Positions 32,155 to 42,336 of a stretch of DNA of 63,649 nucleotides are shown piece by piece (positions within the stretch are counted from its first letter, which is position 1; each line of letters begins with the position of its first letter). The notes below the pieces were generated by a model. That model saw only the letters and a program-made list of their open reading frames with translations. It ran no database searches and had not been told where the DNA came from. The translations under genes were made by a program, and so were the position numbers. This DNA comes from Actinomadura chibensis NBRC 106107 (GTDB taxonomy: Bacteria; Actinomycetota; Actinomycetes; Streptosporangiales; Streptosporangiaceae). The stretch covers positions 1-63,649 of the forward strand of contig NZ_BCQP01000070.1 in assembly GCF_001552135.1 (NCBI RefSeq), given 5' to 3'.

Positions 32155-35100
32155 CTATGACCGCCCTTCGGTGAGGATCGCGAGGACGACCGGGCCCGGC
32201 ACGTCCCGCAGCGTGGTGACGAGGGTGCAGACCGACAGCCCGCCGGACGACAGGACCGCCCAGCCGCCCGGCCGCGCGTGCAGCAGGGAGAGCGGCGAGT
32301 CCGGCGGCAGGCCCGCCTTGCGGAGGCATTCGAGCGCCGCCCAGACCCGGGTTCCGGCCGCGTCCGCGTCCTCGTCCATCGCGGTGGTGAGCAGCGCGGC
32401 GAGCGGCGCGGACGCGCCGAGCAGGTCGGCCCAGTCGGCCGCCGCCCGTCCGGCGACCGGCTCGACGTCGCAGGCCAGCGGGCCGTCGCCGACCGCGCAG
32501 AGGGTGAGGCCCGCGCCGTGGGACGCCGAGACCGTCCGCCCGTCGCGCAGGCCCGGCCTGCCGTCCGGCCGGTAGGTGACGAGCGCGGAGCGGCCGAGCG
32601 CGCGGCCCGCCGCGAGGGCGGTGCGGGCGCGGTGCTCGCGGGTCCGGTCGGGGTCGACGACGGGCTCGACGGCGACGGCGGCGCGGACGCCAGCGAGGTC
32701 CTCGACGGTCCGCTCCAGGTAGGCGCCGAGCAGCGGGGCGACCCAGGACTCGGGCCGCTCGTTCTTGCGGACGGCCCGCAGCCGCAGCCCCTCCCAGCGC
32801 TCCACGACCTCCCCGGCGCCCGTCCGGACGGCGATGTCGTACACGTAGGTGTCGCCGTCCCGGTACCGCTCGGTCGCGCAGAACCGCAGCTCGCCAGTGC
32901 CCGACGCGACCTCAGGACCAGCGGGGTGGAGCCGGTCGATGCCGATGGGCAGGAGCGTGGCGTCCGGGACGCAGACCTGGCAGCCGTGCATGAGCGCGTC
33001 GCGCATGCCGGGGTCGCCGAGGACGAGGTCGCCGGGCAGGAACCCGGCGAACCAGTCGGTGTCCTGGAGGGCGACGTCGACCTCCACCCAGCGGGCGGCG
33101 GCGCGGTGGTAGCGGCGGAGCCGCTGGAAGCGGTCGCCCTGGAACAGCAGCCCGGAGTACAGGTCGGTCGCCGGGTCGAGCGGGACGCCCGGCAGTTCGT
33201 CGCCGGTGGGGTAGGGCGGGCCGTCCGGCACCGCCCCGGCCCTGGCCTCGCCCTCGGCGGGGACGCGCAGCACCGCGCGGAAATGTTCGGCCGCGAACCC
33301 GGTCTCGCTGCTGCGGATGACGGCGCGGACGGTGTCGGCGCCGGTGACGACGACGGCGATCCGGATCGTGGTGGACCCGTCCGGCGGGACGACGATCGGC
33401 CGCGGGAACTCCGCCTGCTCGATCACCGGCACGCCCGTCCGCCCGGTGACGGCGGTCGCGGCCTGCGCCATCGCCTCCATGCCGAGCACCGCCGGGAACA
33501 GGAGGTCGCCGTCCACCCGGTGGTCGGCGAGGTAGCGGTCGGTGCCCGGGTTCAGCTCGACCTCGGCGACCAGCTCGACGCCGTGGTAGCGGACGAGCGG
33601 CCGGTCGACGAACCGCAGCAGCGGCAGCGGCGGCGCGTCCCGCCGGACGGTGTCGACGCCGCCCGTCCGGCCGCTGATCACGGTGACGGCGGGGACGTCC
33701 GGGTCGGTGACGAGGCGGCGCATGATCTCGACGCCCTGGTCCGGGGTGATCGGGGTGATGCCCTCCTGGGCGAGCGACTCGACGACCGACAGCCGCTCCC
33801 CCATCCCGACGCCCGACCAGACCGACCACTCCATGCAGACGGCGCGGCAGCCGGGCCGCTCCTCGGCCAGCTCGCGGGTGAGGTCGGCGAGCCACTCGTT
33901 GGCGGTCGCGTAGTGGGCTTCGCCGCGCAGCCCGGCGCGGCCGATGATGCTGCCGAACGTCACGAGCAGGCGGAGCCGGTCGCGGCCGGTCGCGGCGAGG
34001 ACGTTGCGCAGCCCGTCGATCTTGGGCGCGAACGCGTCGCGGATGGCGGCGGCGTCCAGGTCGGCGAGGCCGCGCGGCTCGTTGCGCCCGGCGCCGTGCA
34101 GGACCGCGGTGACCGGGCCCATCGTCCGGGTGATCTCGGCGACGGCCGCCTCGACCCGCTCGGGGTCGGTGACGTCGGCGCGGAAGTAGCGGGCGGTCGC
34201 GCCCTCGATCGTCATCCGGCGCAGGTTCGCCGACAGCTCGGCGTCGGCGGACGGGTCGGAGCGTCCGAGCAGCGCGAGCCGCGCGCCCGTCTCGGCCGCC
34301 AGCGACAGCGCGCACTCGGCGGTGATGCCCTTCCCGCCGCCGGTGACGAGGACGACGTCGGTCGCGTCGAGCGGCGTCGCCGTCCCGGCCCTCTCGACCG
34401 GCAGCGGGCGCAGCGTCGGCACCCGCCGGACGCCCCGCGCGTCGTAGTGCGCCTCGCTGAACCCGCCGGTCGCCGCGACCTCGGCGACGACCCAGTCGAC
34501 CGCCTCGACGCTCGCCGGGACGTCCGCGACCGTCACCCGGAGCTTCGGCGCCTCCTGCCGCAGCGTCTTCGCGAGGCCCGCCGCGCCGCGCCCGTGCTGG
34601 ACGAGGACGAACCGCCCGTCCGGCGGTCCGGCGAGCGCGGCCTGCGCGCCCTCCAGGGCGAGGGCGAGGTGCTCCTCCGCGCAGCGCTCGGGCAGGCAGA
34701 CGAGGACGCCGCCGCCCAGCCCGGCGCTGCGCAGCGCGTCCCGCAGCGGCTTCGCGAGGTCGTCGCCGGGGTCGGCCCACAGCGTCCACTCCCCCGCCTC
34801 GTCCGTCCGCTCGGACGGGGCGCGCAGCGGGACCTCGTCCAGGTCGACGGCGAACGGGCGCGCCCACGCCTCCGCGCCCTCGACGGCGGCGGGCGGCGCG
34901 CCGTCCGGCGCCCCGGCGGCGAGCGCCTCCAGCGTCTCGGCCAGCTCCCGGATCGTCGCGGTGGCGAAGTTCAGCGGCGACTGCGCGACCGGCACGCCGA
35001 GCGACCGCGCCGCCTGGTTCATCACCTGGCCGACCGTGATCGAGCTGAGGTGCATGTCGTCCAGCAGGTGGCTGTCGTCGGACACCATCTCCACCGGCAG

Positions 35101-37971
35101 CTCGGCGCGCTCGGCGACGAGCCGCCGCAGCAGCTCGACCCCGGACACGCCGTCGGCGGCCCCGTCCCCGGCGGAACCGTTCTCGGTCGCGGCCCGCCCG
35201 TTCACCGCGGGGTCCTTGGGCGGGACGTCGGCGAACCGCACCGTCGGGGCCTTCTCGCACGGGCTGGTGAAGAACGCCTGCTCCGCACCGATCTCCAGCG
35301 GGCGGGTGAGCCGTCCCCGGAACAGCGCGGCGTGGTCGACGGGCGCGCCGGACACGTAGGCGGCGCCCGCGACGCGCAGCAGCCCGCGCAGCGACTCGGC
35401 GTCGGTGTCGAGCGCCACGGCCGGGACGTCGGCGACCTCCGGCAGCAGGGACGAGAGCACCCGGCCGGGGCCGACCTCGACGAACAGGTCGACCTCCTTG
35501 GCCGCGAGCCCCACCGCCTGCGCGAACCGGACCGGCGCGGTGATCTGGCGGCGCAGCAGGTCCGGGACGTCGGTCCGCGGGCCGAGCACGTCGCCGGTCA
35601 CCGTGGACACGACGCGGCGGGCGAGCGGCCCGAACCGCTCCCCGTCGAGCCAGGCGCCGAACTCGTCCGCCGCCGGGGCGACGAGCGGCGAGTGGAAGGC
35701 GTGCGACACGTGCAGGGCCATGGTGCGCAGCCCGGCGTCCCGCGCGCGGGCGGTGAGCGCCTCGACCGCGTCCCGCTCGCCCGCGACGACGGTCTGCGCG
35801 GGCCCGTTGTACCCGGCGACGACGACGGGCAGGTCGCCGATCAGCGGCTCCACCGCCTCGGCGGGCGCGCCGATCCCGGCCATCGTCCCGGACGAGGACC
35901 GCTCGGTCATGATCCGGCCGCGGGCGACGGCGGCGCGGAGCAGGGTCTCGCCGTCCAGCGCCCCGGCCCAGTGCAGCGCGGAGATCTCCCCGAGGCTGTG
36001 CCCGACCGCGACCGACGCCCGCACGCCGAGCAGCGCGAGGGCGCGCAGCCCGGCCCGCGTCCCGGTGACGATGCGCGGCTGCGCGACGGCGGTCGCGGCC
36101 ATGTCCCCGGACGCGGGCAGCGCCGCCGCGTCGTAGACGTCCTCGACCTCGGCGAACCGGCGGCGCAGCGCCCCGCCGCCGGTGCCCCGGCCCGAGCCCT
36201 GGCCCGGGAACAGGTAGCCGATCCGGCAGCCGCCGGACGCGCGGCCGACGAACAGCCGCCCGTCCGCCGTGACCGGGACGTCCTCGCCCGCGTCGAGCGC
36301 GGCGAGCGCCTCGCCGAGGCGGCGCTCCGCGTCCTCCGGCGAGGAGACGACCATGGCGGCCCGGTACGGGAGGTCGCGCAGCCGCCGCTGCAGCGCGGCG
36401 GCGAGGTCGCCGATCTCCGCGTAGGACAGGCGCGGCACCCAGTCGGCGAGCTGCTTCAGCCGGTCGCGCAGCTCGTCCGGGGTGGCGCCGTCGACGAGCA
36501 GCAGCTCCGCGTCCTGCGCCGACGCGGCCAGCTCGCGCGCGGGCCCGGGCAGGGACGCGGACCGCCGCGTGCGCTCCTCCATCCCCTCGACCACGATGTG
36601 GGTGTTGATGCCGCCGAACCCCATCGACATGACCCCGGCGCGGACGGGCCCGCCGTCCGGCCAGGGCTCGGCCTTGCGCAGCATCCGCAGCGGCGCGGAC
36701 TCGGCGGTGAGCAGCGGGTGCGGGTCGACGCAGCCCGCCGTCGGCGGCAGCACCTGCTCGCGCACCGCCAGCACCGCCTTGATCAGCCCGGCCACCCCGG
36801 CCGCCGCCTTGGTGTGCCCGATCATGCCCTTGATGGAGCCGACCGCCGCCGGCGGGCCGCCGGACCCGTTCATGGCCTCGGCCCGCGCCTCCGACAGCGC
36901 CGTCAGCTCGGTGTTGTCGCCGACCTCGGTGCCCGTGCCGTGGCCCTCGAACAGGCCGACGGTGTCGATGCCGAAGCCCGCCATCTCGTAGGCGCGGCTC
37001 AGCGCCAGCCGGTACCCGCCGACCTCGGGGCGCGTGATCCCGCCCCGCCCGTCGGAGGAGATGCCCCACCCGGCGATGCGGGCGTGCGCGGGACGGCCCG
37101 CCGCGGCCGCGTCGTCCTCGCGCATCAGCACGACCATCCCGCAGCCCTCGCCCGGCCAGAACCCGCTGGACGCCTTGTCGTAGACGCGCATCTCGCCGCG
37201 GGCGAGCGCGCCCGTCTTGGCGAACCCGATGATCTCGAACGGGTCGATGGACAGGTCGACGCCGCCCGCGATGACGACGTCCGCCTCCCCGTCGCGCAGC
37301 GCCCGGCACGCGGTCGCCACCGACAGCAGCGAGGACGAGCACGCGCCGTCCACCGTGTAGCCGCCGCCGTTCAGGTCGAAGTGGTTGCAGATCCGCCCGG
37401 CGATCGTGTTGGCGAGGCCGCCCGCGAGGGTGTCCTCGTCGATCGCGGGGAACGGGCTCTTGTAGACGTCTTCCAGCCGGTCGAGGAAGCCCGCCAGCTG
37501 GTCCTCCCGCCAGCCCTGGTCGAGGAGCGCGGCGCCGACGACGCGCTTCACGTAGGGCCAGCGCAGCCGCATCAGGTTCGCGCGGGTGAACTCGCCCGCG
37601 AGGGTGTTGCCGACGACCACGCCCGTGGTCTCCTTCGGCAGGCCCTCGCCGCGCGGGTAGCCCGCGTCGGCGAGGGCCCGGTCGGCGACGTCCAGCGCCA
37701 GCCAGTGCGTCAGGTCCGTGGAGCGGAACGTGCTGCCCGCCACCCGGTGCCCGACCCGGTCGAACTCGTAGCCCTCGATGACGGCGGCGTTCCGGGCGTA
37801 GAAACGGTCCGGCGCCGCCGGGTCGGGGTCCCAGTAGTCCGCCAGCCGCATCCGCTCGTCGGGCAGCCGCCGGAAGGCGCGCCGTCCGGCGAGGATGTTC
37901 TCCCACAGCTCCCGCGGGGAGGCGGCGTCCGGGTAACGGCAGGCCATTCCTACGACGGCGATCCCGACCAT
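32155..37971 (-). CDS. pksE: Enediyne iterative type I polyketide synthase PksE
   Basis: 1938 residues, standard size. Order: ketosynthase (Cys211 in VDGACSSS, His344 in EGHGTGTE, His386 in GMIGHTKAAAG), acyltransferase (Ser659 in AVGHSLGE), acyl carrier (LLDDMHLSSITVGQ, Ser976/977), ketoreductase (VLVTGGGKGITAE; GRAGLRGEAHYATANEWLA), dehydratase (His1484 in LADHRVDGDLLFP) and a C-terminal phosphopantetheinyl transferase (ASHGAGLTLCAVGDGPLACDVEPV near ~1820; later ECLRKAG). The HLSSITVGQ carrier motif and built-in PPTase are hallmarks of enediyne PKSs. It builds a linear polyene from malonyl units on its own carrier domain. All catalytic residues I checked are present. Nine- versus ten-membered core cannot be told by eye. 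Confidence 0.96.
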   Translation of the reverse strand: MVGIAVVGMACRYPDAASPRELWENILAGRRAFRRLPDERMRLADYWDPDPAAPDRFYARNAAVIEGYEFDRVGHRVAGSTFRSTDLTHWLALDVADRALADAGYPRGEGLPKETTGVVVGNTLAGEFTRANLMRLRWPYVKRVVGAALLDQGWREDQLAGFLDRLEDVYKSPFPAIDEDTLAGGLANTIAGRICNHFDLNGGGYTVDGACSSSLLSVATACRALRDGEADVVIAGGVDLSIDPFEIIGFAKTGALARGEMRVYDKASSGFWPGEGCGMVVLMREDDAAAAGRPAHARIAGWGISSDGRGGITRPEVGGYRLALSRAYEMAGFGIDTVGLFEGHGTGTEVGDNTELTALSEARAEAMNGSGGPPAAVGSIKGMIGHTKAAAGVAGLIKAVLAVREQVLPPTAGCVDPHPLLTAESAPLRMLRKAEPWPDGGPVRAGVMSMGFGGINTHIVVEGMEERTRRSASLPGPARELAASAQDAELLLVDGATPDELRDRLKQLADWVPRLSYAEIGDLAAALQRRLRDLPYRAAMVVSSPEDAERRLGEALAALDAGEDVPVTADGRLFVGRASGGCRIGYLFPGQGSGRGTGGGALRRRFAEVEDVYDAAALPASGDMAATAVAQPRIVTGTRAGLRALALLGVRASVAVGHSLGEISALHWAGALDGETLLRAAVARGRIMTERSSSGTMAGIGAPAEAVEPLIGDLPVVVAGYNGPAQTVVAGERDAVEALTARARDAGLRTMALHVSHAFHSPLVAPAADEFGAWLDGERFGPLARRVVSTVTGDVLGPRTDVPDLLRRQITAPVRFAQAVGLAAKEVDLFVEVGPGRVLSSLLPEVADVPAVALDTDAESLRGLLRVAGAAYVSGAPVDHAALFRGRLTRPLEIGAEQAFFTSPCEKAPTVRFADVPPKDPAVNGRAATENGSAGDGAADGVSGVELLRRLVAERAELPVEMVSDDSHLLDDMHLSSITVGQVMNQAARSLGVPVAQSPLNFATATIRELAETLEALAAGAPDGAPPAAVEGAEAWARPFAVDLDEVPLRAPSERTDEAGEWTLWADPGDDLAKPLRDALRSAGLGGGVLVCLPERCAEEHLALALEGAQAALAGPPDGRFVLVQHGRGAAGLAKTLRQEAPKLRVTVADVPASVEAVDWVVAEVAATGGFSEAHYDARGVRRVPTLRPLPVERAGTATPLDATDVVLVTGGGKGITAECALSLAAETGARLALLGRSDPSADAELSANLRRMTIEGATARYFRADVTDPERVEAAVAEITRTMGPVTAVLHGAGRNEPRGLADLDAAAIRDAFAPKIDGLRNVLAATGRDRLRLLVTFGSIIGRAGLRGEAHYATANEWLADLTRELAEERPGCRAVCMEWSVWSGVGMGERLSVVESLAQEGITPITPDQGVEIMRRLVTDPDVPAVTVISGRTGGVDTVRRDAPPLPLLRFVDRPLVRYHGVELVAEVELNPGTDRYLADHRVDGDLLFPAVLGMEAMAQAATAVTGRTGVPVIEQAEFPRPIVVPPDGSTTIRIAVVVTGADTVRAVIRSSETGFAAEHFRAVLRVPAEGEARAGAVPDGPPYPTGDELPGVPLDPATDLYSGLLFQGDRFQRLRRYHRAAARWVEVDVALQDTDWFAGFLPGDLVLGDPGMRDALMHGCQVCVPDATLLPIGIDRLHPAGPEVASGTGELRFCATERYRDGDTYVYDIAVRTGAGEVVERWEGLRLRAVRKNERPESWVAPLLGAYLERTVEDLAGVRAAVAVEPVVDPDRTREHRARTALAAGRALGRSALVTYRPDGRPGLRDGRTVSASHGAGLTLCAVGDGPLACDVEPVAGRAAADWADLLGASAPLAALLTTAMDEDADAAGTRVWAALECLRKAGLPPDSPLSLLHARPGGWAVLSSGGLSVCTLVTTLRDVPGPVVLAILTEGRS

Positions 37972-38178
37972 GATGCGATGCCTTCTTTCCGAGTTCCCAA
38001 CCGGCCCGCGGCGGTCGCCGCGGCGGCCGGGCCGGATTCGGGCCCGCATCGGGTGGCCATCGAATTTATTTGCCTCGCAATTGATCCGGCCCGGCTTTTT
38101 CAGCATGCACCAGGACAAACCGACCGTCTTCTTCCGTTGTGCTTCGGTATTGGATAACGACGTTTCATAATGGCGTAA
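37972..38178 (-). promoter_or_regulatory. AT-richer leader/promoter region before pksE
   Basis: 207 bases between the UnbU stop and the PksE start, with an AT-rich stretch (38040-38178) unlike the coding flanks. AGAAGGC precedes the PksE ATG. An internal promoter for pksE-thioesterase-flavin reductase is likely here. No gene longer than 22 codons fits. Confidence 0.5.
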
Positions 38179-39186
38179 TTAATTGTGCCCGGCGGATTCG
38201 CGCAGCGCGCTCCGGCGGGCCCGCCAGTGCGCGACCCACCAGCCGATGCCGCGTGCCGCGCACACGATCGACGTCGCGAAGAACAGCGTGTACACGACGT
38301 TGAACAGCATGAGCACGCCGTAGACGAACGCCACGCTGCCGCCGAACATGAACTGCGGGAGCGGCTTGGACGGCGTCGTCCCCGGGTCGGTGATCATGTA
38401 GTTGGTGAACAGCACGAACGCGACGCCGGTCATCACCGCGAGCCCGGTGTAGAGGGGGGCGTCCCAGATCCAGTGCCGGACGAGCGCCTGGATCGCGAAC
38501 CCGCCCGCCCAGCCGACGATCAGCAGCACGCGGCCGGTGAGCATCGAGTTGATGACCGTCCCGGCGGTGATGATGACCAGCGGGATCAGGACCCGGAACA
38601 GCGTCCCCGCGTACTCGGTGAACATGTAGGGCGGCGCGATGCTGACCCACGACCCGAAGCACAGCAGCGTCACCGTGATGCCGAAGTTGGACGGGTTCAT
38701 GAAGTGCCGCATCCGCCCGTTCACCGGCGCCTTGAACACGTGCTTGCCGCCCACCCCGACCACGACGCCGAACATGACCGGCCACCACTGGTCGTTGGCG
38801 TACAGCAGCATGTTGACGGCGAGGGCGGTGATGTGCGCCGGGAGCAGGAACTCGTACAGGCCGCGCACGCCCCGGCCCCGGTAGCGGGGGCTGCGCCGTT
38901 CCGCCCACGCGCTGATCCATTCGAAGCCCAGTTCGGCCGTGTATCCGGTGAGGGCCGCGAGGATCGGCCAGAGCCACGCCTGCTCGAACCCCAGGACGGT
39001 GTATCCGAGGATGTTGAAGACGGTCAGCGAGATGGCGAAGTTGCGCAGCGCGAGGTAGCGGACGTCCGGCTTCGGCTTCGCCGGGGCGGCCGGGGCGGCG
39101 GTCGCGGGCGCCGCCGCGTCGGCCGGCGGGGCGGTGGCGGGCGCGGCCGCCGCGGACGAGGTGGATGTCAACGGCGTCGATGTCAT
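38179..39186 (-). CDS. unbU: Enediyne cassette membrane protein UnbU
   Basis: 335 residues. After a ~45-residue Ala/Pro-rich N terminus come about eight to ten membrane helices; conserved-looking loops include WWPVMFGVVVGVGGKHVFK and MRHFMNPSNFGI, reminiscent of RnfD/NqrB-type membrane proteins. Membership in the UnbU group follows from size, topology and position directly after UnbV and before PksE. Its biochemical role in enediyne formation is unknown. The ATG overlaps the UnbV stop (ATGA). Confidence 0.88.
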   Translation of the reverse strand: MTSTPLTSTSSAAAAPATAPPADAAAPATAAPAAPAKPKPDVRYLALRNFAISLTVFNILGYTVLGFEQAWLWPILAALTGYTAELGFEWISAWAERRSPRYRGRGVRGLYEFLLPAHITALAVNMLLYANDQWWPVMFGVVVGVGGKHVFKAPVNGRMRHFMNPSNFGITVTLLCFGSWVSIAPPYMFTEYAGTLFRVLIPLVIITAGTVINSMLTGRVLLIVGWAGGFAIQALVRHWIWDAPLYTGLAVMTGVAFVLFTNYMITDPGTTPSKPLPQFMFGGSVAFVYGVLMLFNVVYTLFFATSIVCAARGIGWWVAHWRARRSALRESAGHN

Positions 39187-41168
39187 CGGCGCTGAACCTC
39201 CTGTGCGGTTCCGTCCAAGAGAAGGTCGTGGGTGCCCGGCGCGAGGCTGAGCGTCTGCGTGTGCGGACCGCCCCGGGCGTCCCGCCAGCGCAGCTCGGCC
39301 GACACCGGGCCGCTCGCGCCGCCGAGGCCGAAGTCGACCTCGAAGCCGCGCTTGCCGCTGTGCCCGCCGCCGCCGTCCAACCGGGCGATCCGCGTCCGGC
39401 CGTCCGCGGTGCGGACGCGGACCGTCGTCCCGTAGGCGGGCGCGCCGAGCGCCCGCATGCCGCCCTTGTCCGCGCCGTCGGCGGCGGGCCGGTAGAGCCG
39501 CAGGCCGAGGTGCTTGCCGCGGCCGGGCGAGTTGTTGGCGTAGAACGCGGGCGGGCCCCACTGCCGCGCGACGGCGAAGTCCAGGGCGCCGATGCCGCGC
39601 GTGTCGGCGATCGCGATGCCCCGCGTCGGGATGGGGACGTCGAGCCCGAGGTCCTTGCTGAGGTTGACGAACGCGCCGCCGTCCTCGGGACGGGCGTAGA
39701 ACGCGATGGGCTGCGAGCCCGCGATGTCGTCGCCGGGCTGGATGTCCGGCCACATCTTCGGGTCGGTGTAGAGGTCGTCGTTGGTCATGGCCATCTCCTG
39801 CAGCCACGGCCAGCGGTTGATCTTCCCCTTGATGAACCCCTCCGCCTGGACGATGTCGGGCCGTCCGCTGTTGAGGAAGTCGCCGGCCTTCACGTCCCAG
39901 CCCCAGCCGGTGAACGCGAAGCCGAGCTCGCGCGCCTTCTGCTCGAACGGCGCCTCGCCGCGGGCGAGCATCCGCGCCATTTCGGACTCGTTCTTCGCCT
40001 CGTTGATCCAGGCGAAGTTGCTCTCCTCAAGGCCCCATGCGGTGGTGATGTTGCTGACCACCATGTCGAAACGGCCGGTGCCGTTCAGGTCGGCGAAGTC
40101 GATGCCCATTCCCTTGAACGAGCTCTTCCCGAGGACGAACGATTTCGGCGTGTGCGGGTGGCGCGTTCCGAGGACCTCCTTGAATTTGATCGCGCCCGGT
40201 TTGGAGACGTTGCTGAACAGGTGGTCCTTGCCGAAGTCGTTGGCGATGTAGAGCTCCGGGAGGCCGTCGCCGGACAGGTCCGCGCTCGACGCGCCGAGCG
40301 CCCAGCCCGTCGCCTGCTCGTGCGGGATCGCGGCGGTCACCTCGGCGAACCGCGCCGTCGGGTGCTCGCCCGCCGACCCGTCGTGCCAGCGCATGACGTG
40401 GGCGCCGCCGCCGTTCTTGGCGTTCGACATCGACGCGTTCATCTGCACGTTCTTCTGGCCCTGCGGGTCCAGGACGTCGGAGTCGGGGAAGTAGTTGGCG
40501 ATCAGGATGTCGGGGTGGCCGTCCGCGTCGTAGTCGGCGACGTTGACGGTGTTGGTGTGCCACTTCGGGCCGCGGTAGGAGCCGTCCACGGTGCCCGAGG
40601 GGACGAGTTCGACCGGCTCGTACGACGACGCCGCCGGGGCCTTCGCGGTGGACTTCGCCAGGAACATGACCGGCGTCCGCCCCCAGTAGGTGACGAGCAG
40701 GTCCATCCGGGCGTCGCCGTTGAAGTCGCCGGGCGTGCAGCCCATCGGCGCGATCGCCGGGCCCATCGGGAGCGGCGCCGGGTTCAGGGTGAACGGCGTG
40801 TAGCGTTCCGCGGCGGGCGTCGTCGGCGCGTAGGTGACGACGACCTGGTCGGTGCGCGGGTCGACGATGCAGAGGTCGTCCTCGCGGCCGTCGCCGCGCA
40901 GGTCGTTGAGGGCGACGCCCGCGCCGACCGCGGAGATCCACGACCGCAGGTGGTGGTAGGCGGGGTTCACCTGCCGGATCGTCCGCGTCGGCGTGTAGCC
41001 GGGCGGCATCGCGATCGGCATCTCGGTGAACTTGTAGCGGTCGGCCATCCGGTTCCGGTCGGCGCTCGACGCCTCGGGGAGCCGGGCCGCGAAGAACAGC
41101 GCGGTGGCCAGGACGACGACGACCAGCGCTGGGACGAATCTCCGGCCTCGCGTCCAAAGAACGGCCAT
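39183..41168 (-). CDS. unbV: Enediyne cassette protein UnbV (FG-GAP/ASPIC-UnbV, CRTAC1-like)
   Basis: 661 residues. A signal anchor (FVPALVVVVLATALFFAARLP) is followed by FG-GAP/VCBS calcium-binding repeats (DFNGDARMDLLVTYWG, DYDADGHPDILIANYF, DLSGDGLPELYIANDFG, DLNGTGRFDMVVSN). The C-terminal ASPIC/UnbV domain has HSGKRGFEVDFGLG and AELRWRD. It is probably a membrane-tethered outward-facing propeller. Start chosen by GAGGAGG six bases before ATG. Enediyne clusters carry it next to UnbU and UnbL; the function is not established. Confidence 0.92.
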   Translation of the reverse strand: MAVLWTRGRRFVPALVVVVLATALFFAARLPEASSADRNRMADRYKFTEMPIAMPPGYTPTRTIRQVNPAYHHLRSWISAVGAGVALNDLRGDGREDDLCIVDPRTDQVVVTYAPTTPAAERYTPFTLNPAPLPMGPAIAPMGCTPGDFNGDARMDLLVTYWGRTPVMFLAKSTAKAPAASSYEPVELVPSGTVDGSYRGPKWHTNTVNVADYDADGHPDILIANYFPDSDVLDPQGQKNVQMNASMSNAKNGGGAHVMRWHDGSAGEHPTARFAEVTAAIPHEQATGWALGASSADLSGDGLPELYIANDFGKDHLFSNVSKPGAIKFKEVLGTRHPHTPKSFVLGKSSFKGMGIDFADLNGTGRFDMVVSNITTAWGLEESNFAWINEAKNESEMARMLARGEAPFEQKARELGFAFTGWGWDVKAGDFLNSGRPDIVQAEGFIKGKINRWPWLQEMAMTNDDLYTDPKMWPDIQPGDDIAGSQPIAFYARPEDGGAFVNLSKDLGLDVPIPTRGIAIADTRGIGALDFAVARQWGPPAFYANNSPGRGKHLGLRLYRPAADGADKGGMRALGAPAYGTTVRVRTADGRTRIARLDGGGGHSGKRGFEVDFGLGGASGPVSAELRWRDARGGPHTQTLSLAPGTHDLLLDGTAQEVQRR

Positions 41169-41262
41169 TTGCGTCCTCCTCTGATGTTCGGTGATTTTCT
41201 TTCGCCCATGGGCATGCCAGGGCGGAAGGATTACGGGGGGAAACGCCGTCACGGCGTGGGAG

Positions 41263-42231
41263 TCAGCCCTCGCTGGGCCGGTACACCGCCTGGATGCGCC
41301 TGCGCCACACCTCGTAGGCGGGCATGGGGCCGTCGGCGGGGAGGCCGTGCAGCGCGTCCTGCGTGACGGCCGACGCCTCCTCCACCGACGAGCCGCAGAA
41401 GACCTCGGTCGCGACGCCCGTGTGCGGGACGACGAGCCCCGCGCGCAGCCGCGTCGCCGCCGCGAACGCCGCGCCCTGCGCCACCTCGGCGCGGAACCCG
41501 GCCGCGAGCTTGCGCAGTTTCTCCAGTTCGGCGGCGTCGACGCCGCCCGCGTAGGTGGCGGCGAGCCCCGCGCCGCTCCACAGGTCGGCGCGGCGGCCGG
41601 GGCCGAACCCGCCGATCGTCGCGGCGAGGCGCTCCACGTCGCCGCCGCACACGAACCAGAGCGCGCGGCCGACGCCCTGGTCGGCGGCGCGGGCGGCGTA
41701 GCGCGCCGCGTCCGGCCAGGGGAGCCTCAGGCTGGGCGGCTCGCGGCGGGTGACGTGCCGCGCGGTCGCGAAGTACGCCTGGTGGAAGCCGTACCCGTCG
41801 GCCGCGAGCCAGCGCAGCAGCGGGTCGGGGAGCCTGATCCGGCGCCAGAGCGGGCGGGGCAGCCGCGCCATCGCCCAGCCCGCGCCGACGTTGGCCATGT
41901 AGACGTGCCGGTCGGCCGCGCCCGCGATGAACTCCGGCAGCTTCGCCGACCGCCACGGCGTGATCGCGTCCACGATCGCGAACGCCATGGCGGCGCCCTC
42001 ATAGGCGAAGCCCCGGTACGGGCGCTCGACCGTGCCTAACAGCCGTTCCGCCTCGCCCAGGTCCCGGCTGACCATGGCGTGCTTGAACCCGGTGAGGAAG
42101 TTGCCTCCCGCCTGCTCCAGGTGGCCGCGGGTCAGGGGGTCGCGCTCGTGGAATCCCCTTTTCGCGAACGTGGCCTCCGCCGGGTCGGGGGTCAGCAGCC
42201 GGTCTCGAAGCGTCCCTGACAGCGTCGGCAT
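41263..42231 (-). CDS. unbL: Enediyne cassette protein UnbL (DUF1702)
   Basis: 322 residues, no signal peptide. It opens LRDRLLTPDPAEATFAKRGF and continues with GFKHAMVSRDLGEAERLLGTVERPYRGFAYEGAAMAFAIVDAI, the DUF1702 signature found in enediyne cassettes. GAGG precedes the ATG. It is first in the minus-strand series UnbL-UnbV-UnbU-PksE-TE-flavin reductase. Function unknown; likely needed for converting the PKS product to the enediyne core. Confidence 0.9.
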   Translation of the reverse strand: MPTLSGTLRDRLLTPDPAEATFAKRGFHERDPLTRGHLEQAGGNFLTGFKHAMVSRDLGEAERLLGTVERPYRGFAYEGAAMAFAIVDAITPWRSAKLPEFIAGAADRHVYMANVGAGWAMARLPRPLWRRIRLPDPLLRWLAADGYGFHQAYFATARHVTRREPPSLRLPWPDAARYAARAADQGVGRALWFVCGGDVERLAATIGGFGPGRRADLWSGAGLAATYAGGVDAAELEKLRKLAAGFRAEVAQGAAFAAATRLRAGLVVPHTGVATEVFCGSSVEEASAVTQDALHGLPADGPMPAYEVWRRRIQAVYRPSEG

Positions 42232-42336
42232 CGGTCCTCCCTGTCGCCCGGGCATCTTCACAGTCAGCCTGGCTCCGGTCAGGTCCGACCGTCATCTTCT
42301 GAATTGCCCTGGCTTAATCCGGGGGGCCGGCGCGGA

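Noticed and set aside
32278..38157. A ~1950-codon plus-strand open frame opposite PksE
   Set aside because: Antisense reading of the polyketide synthase; no recognisable domains and codon bias belongs to the other strand.
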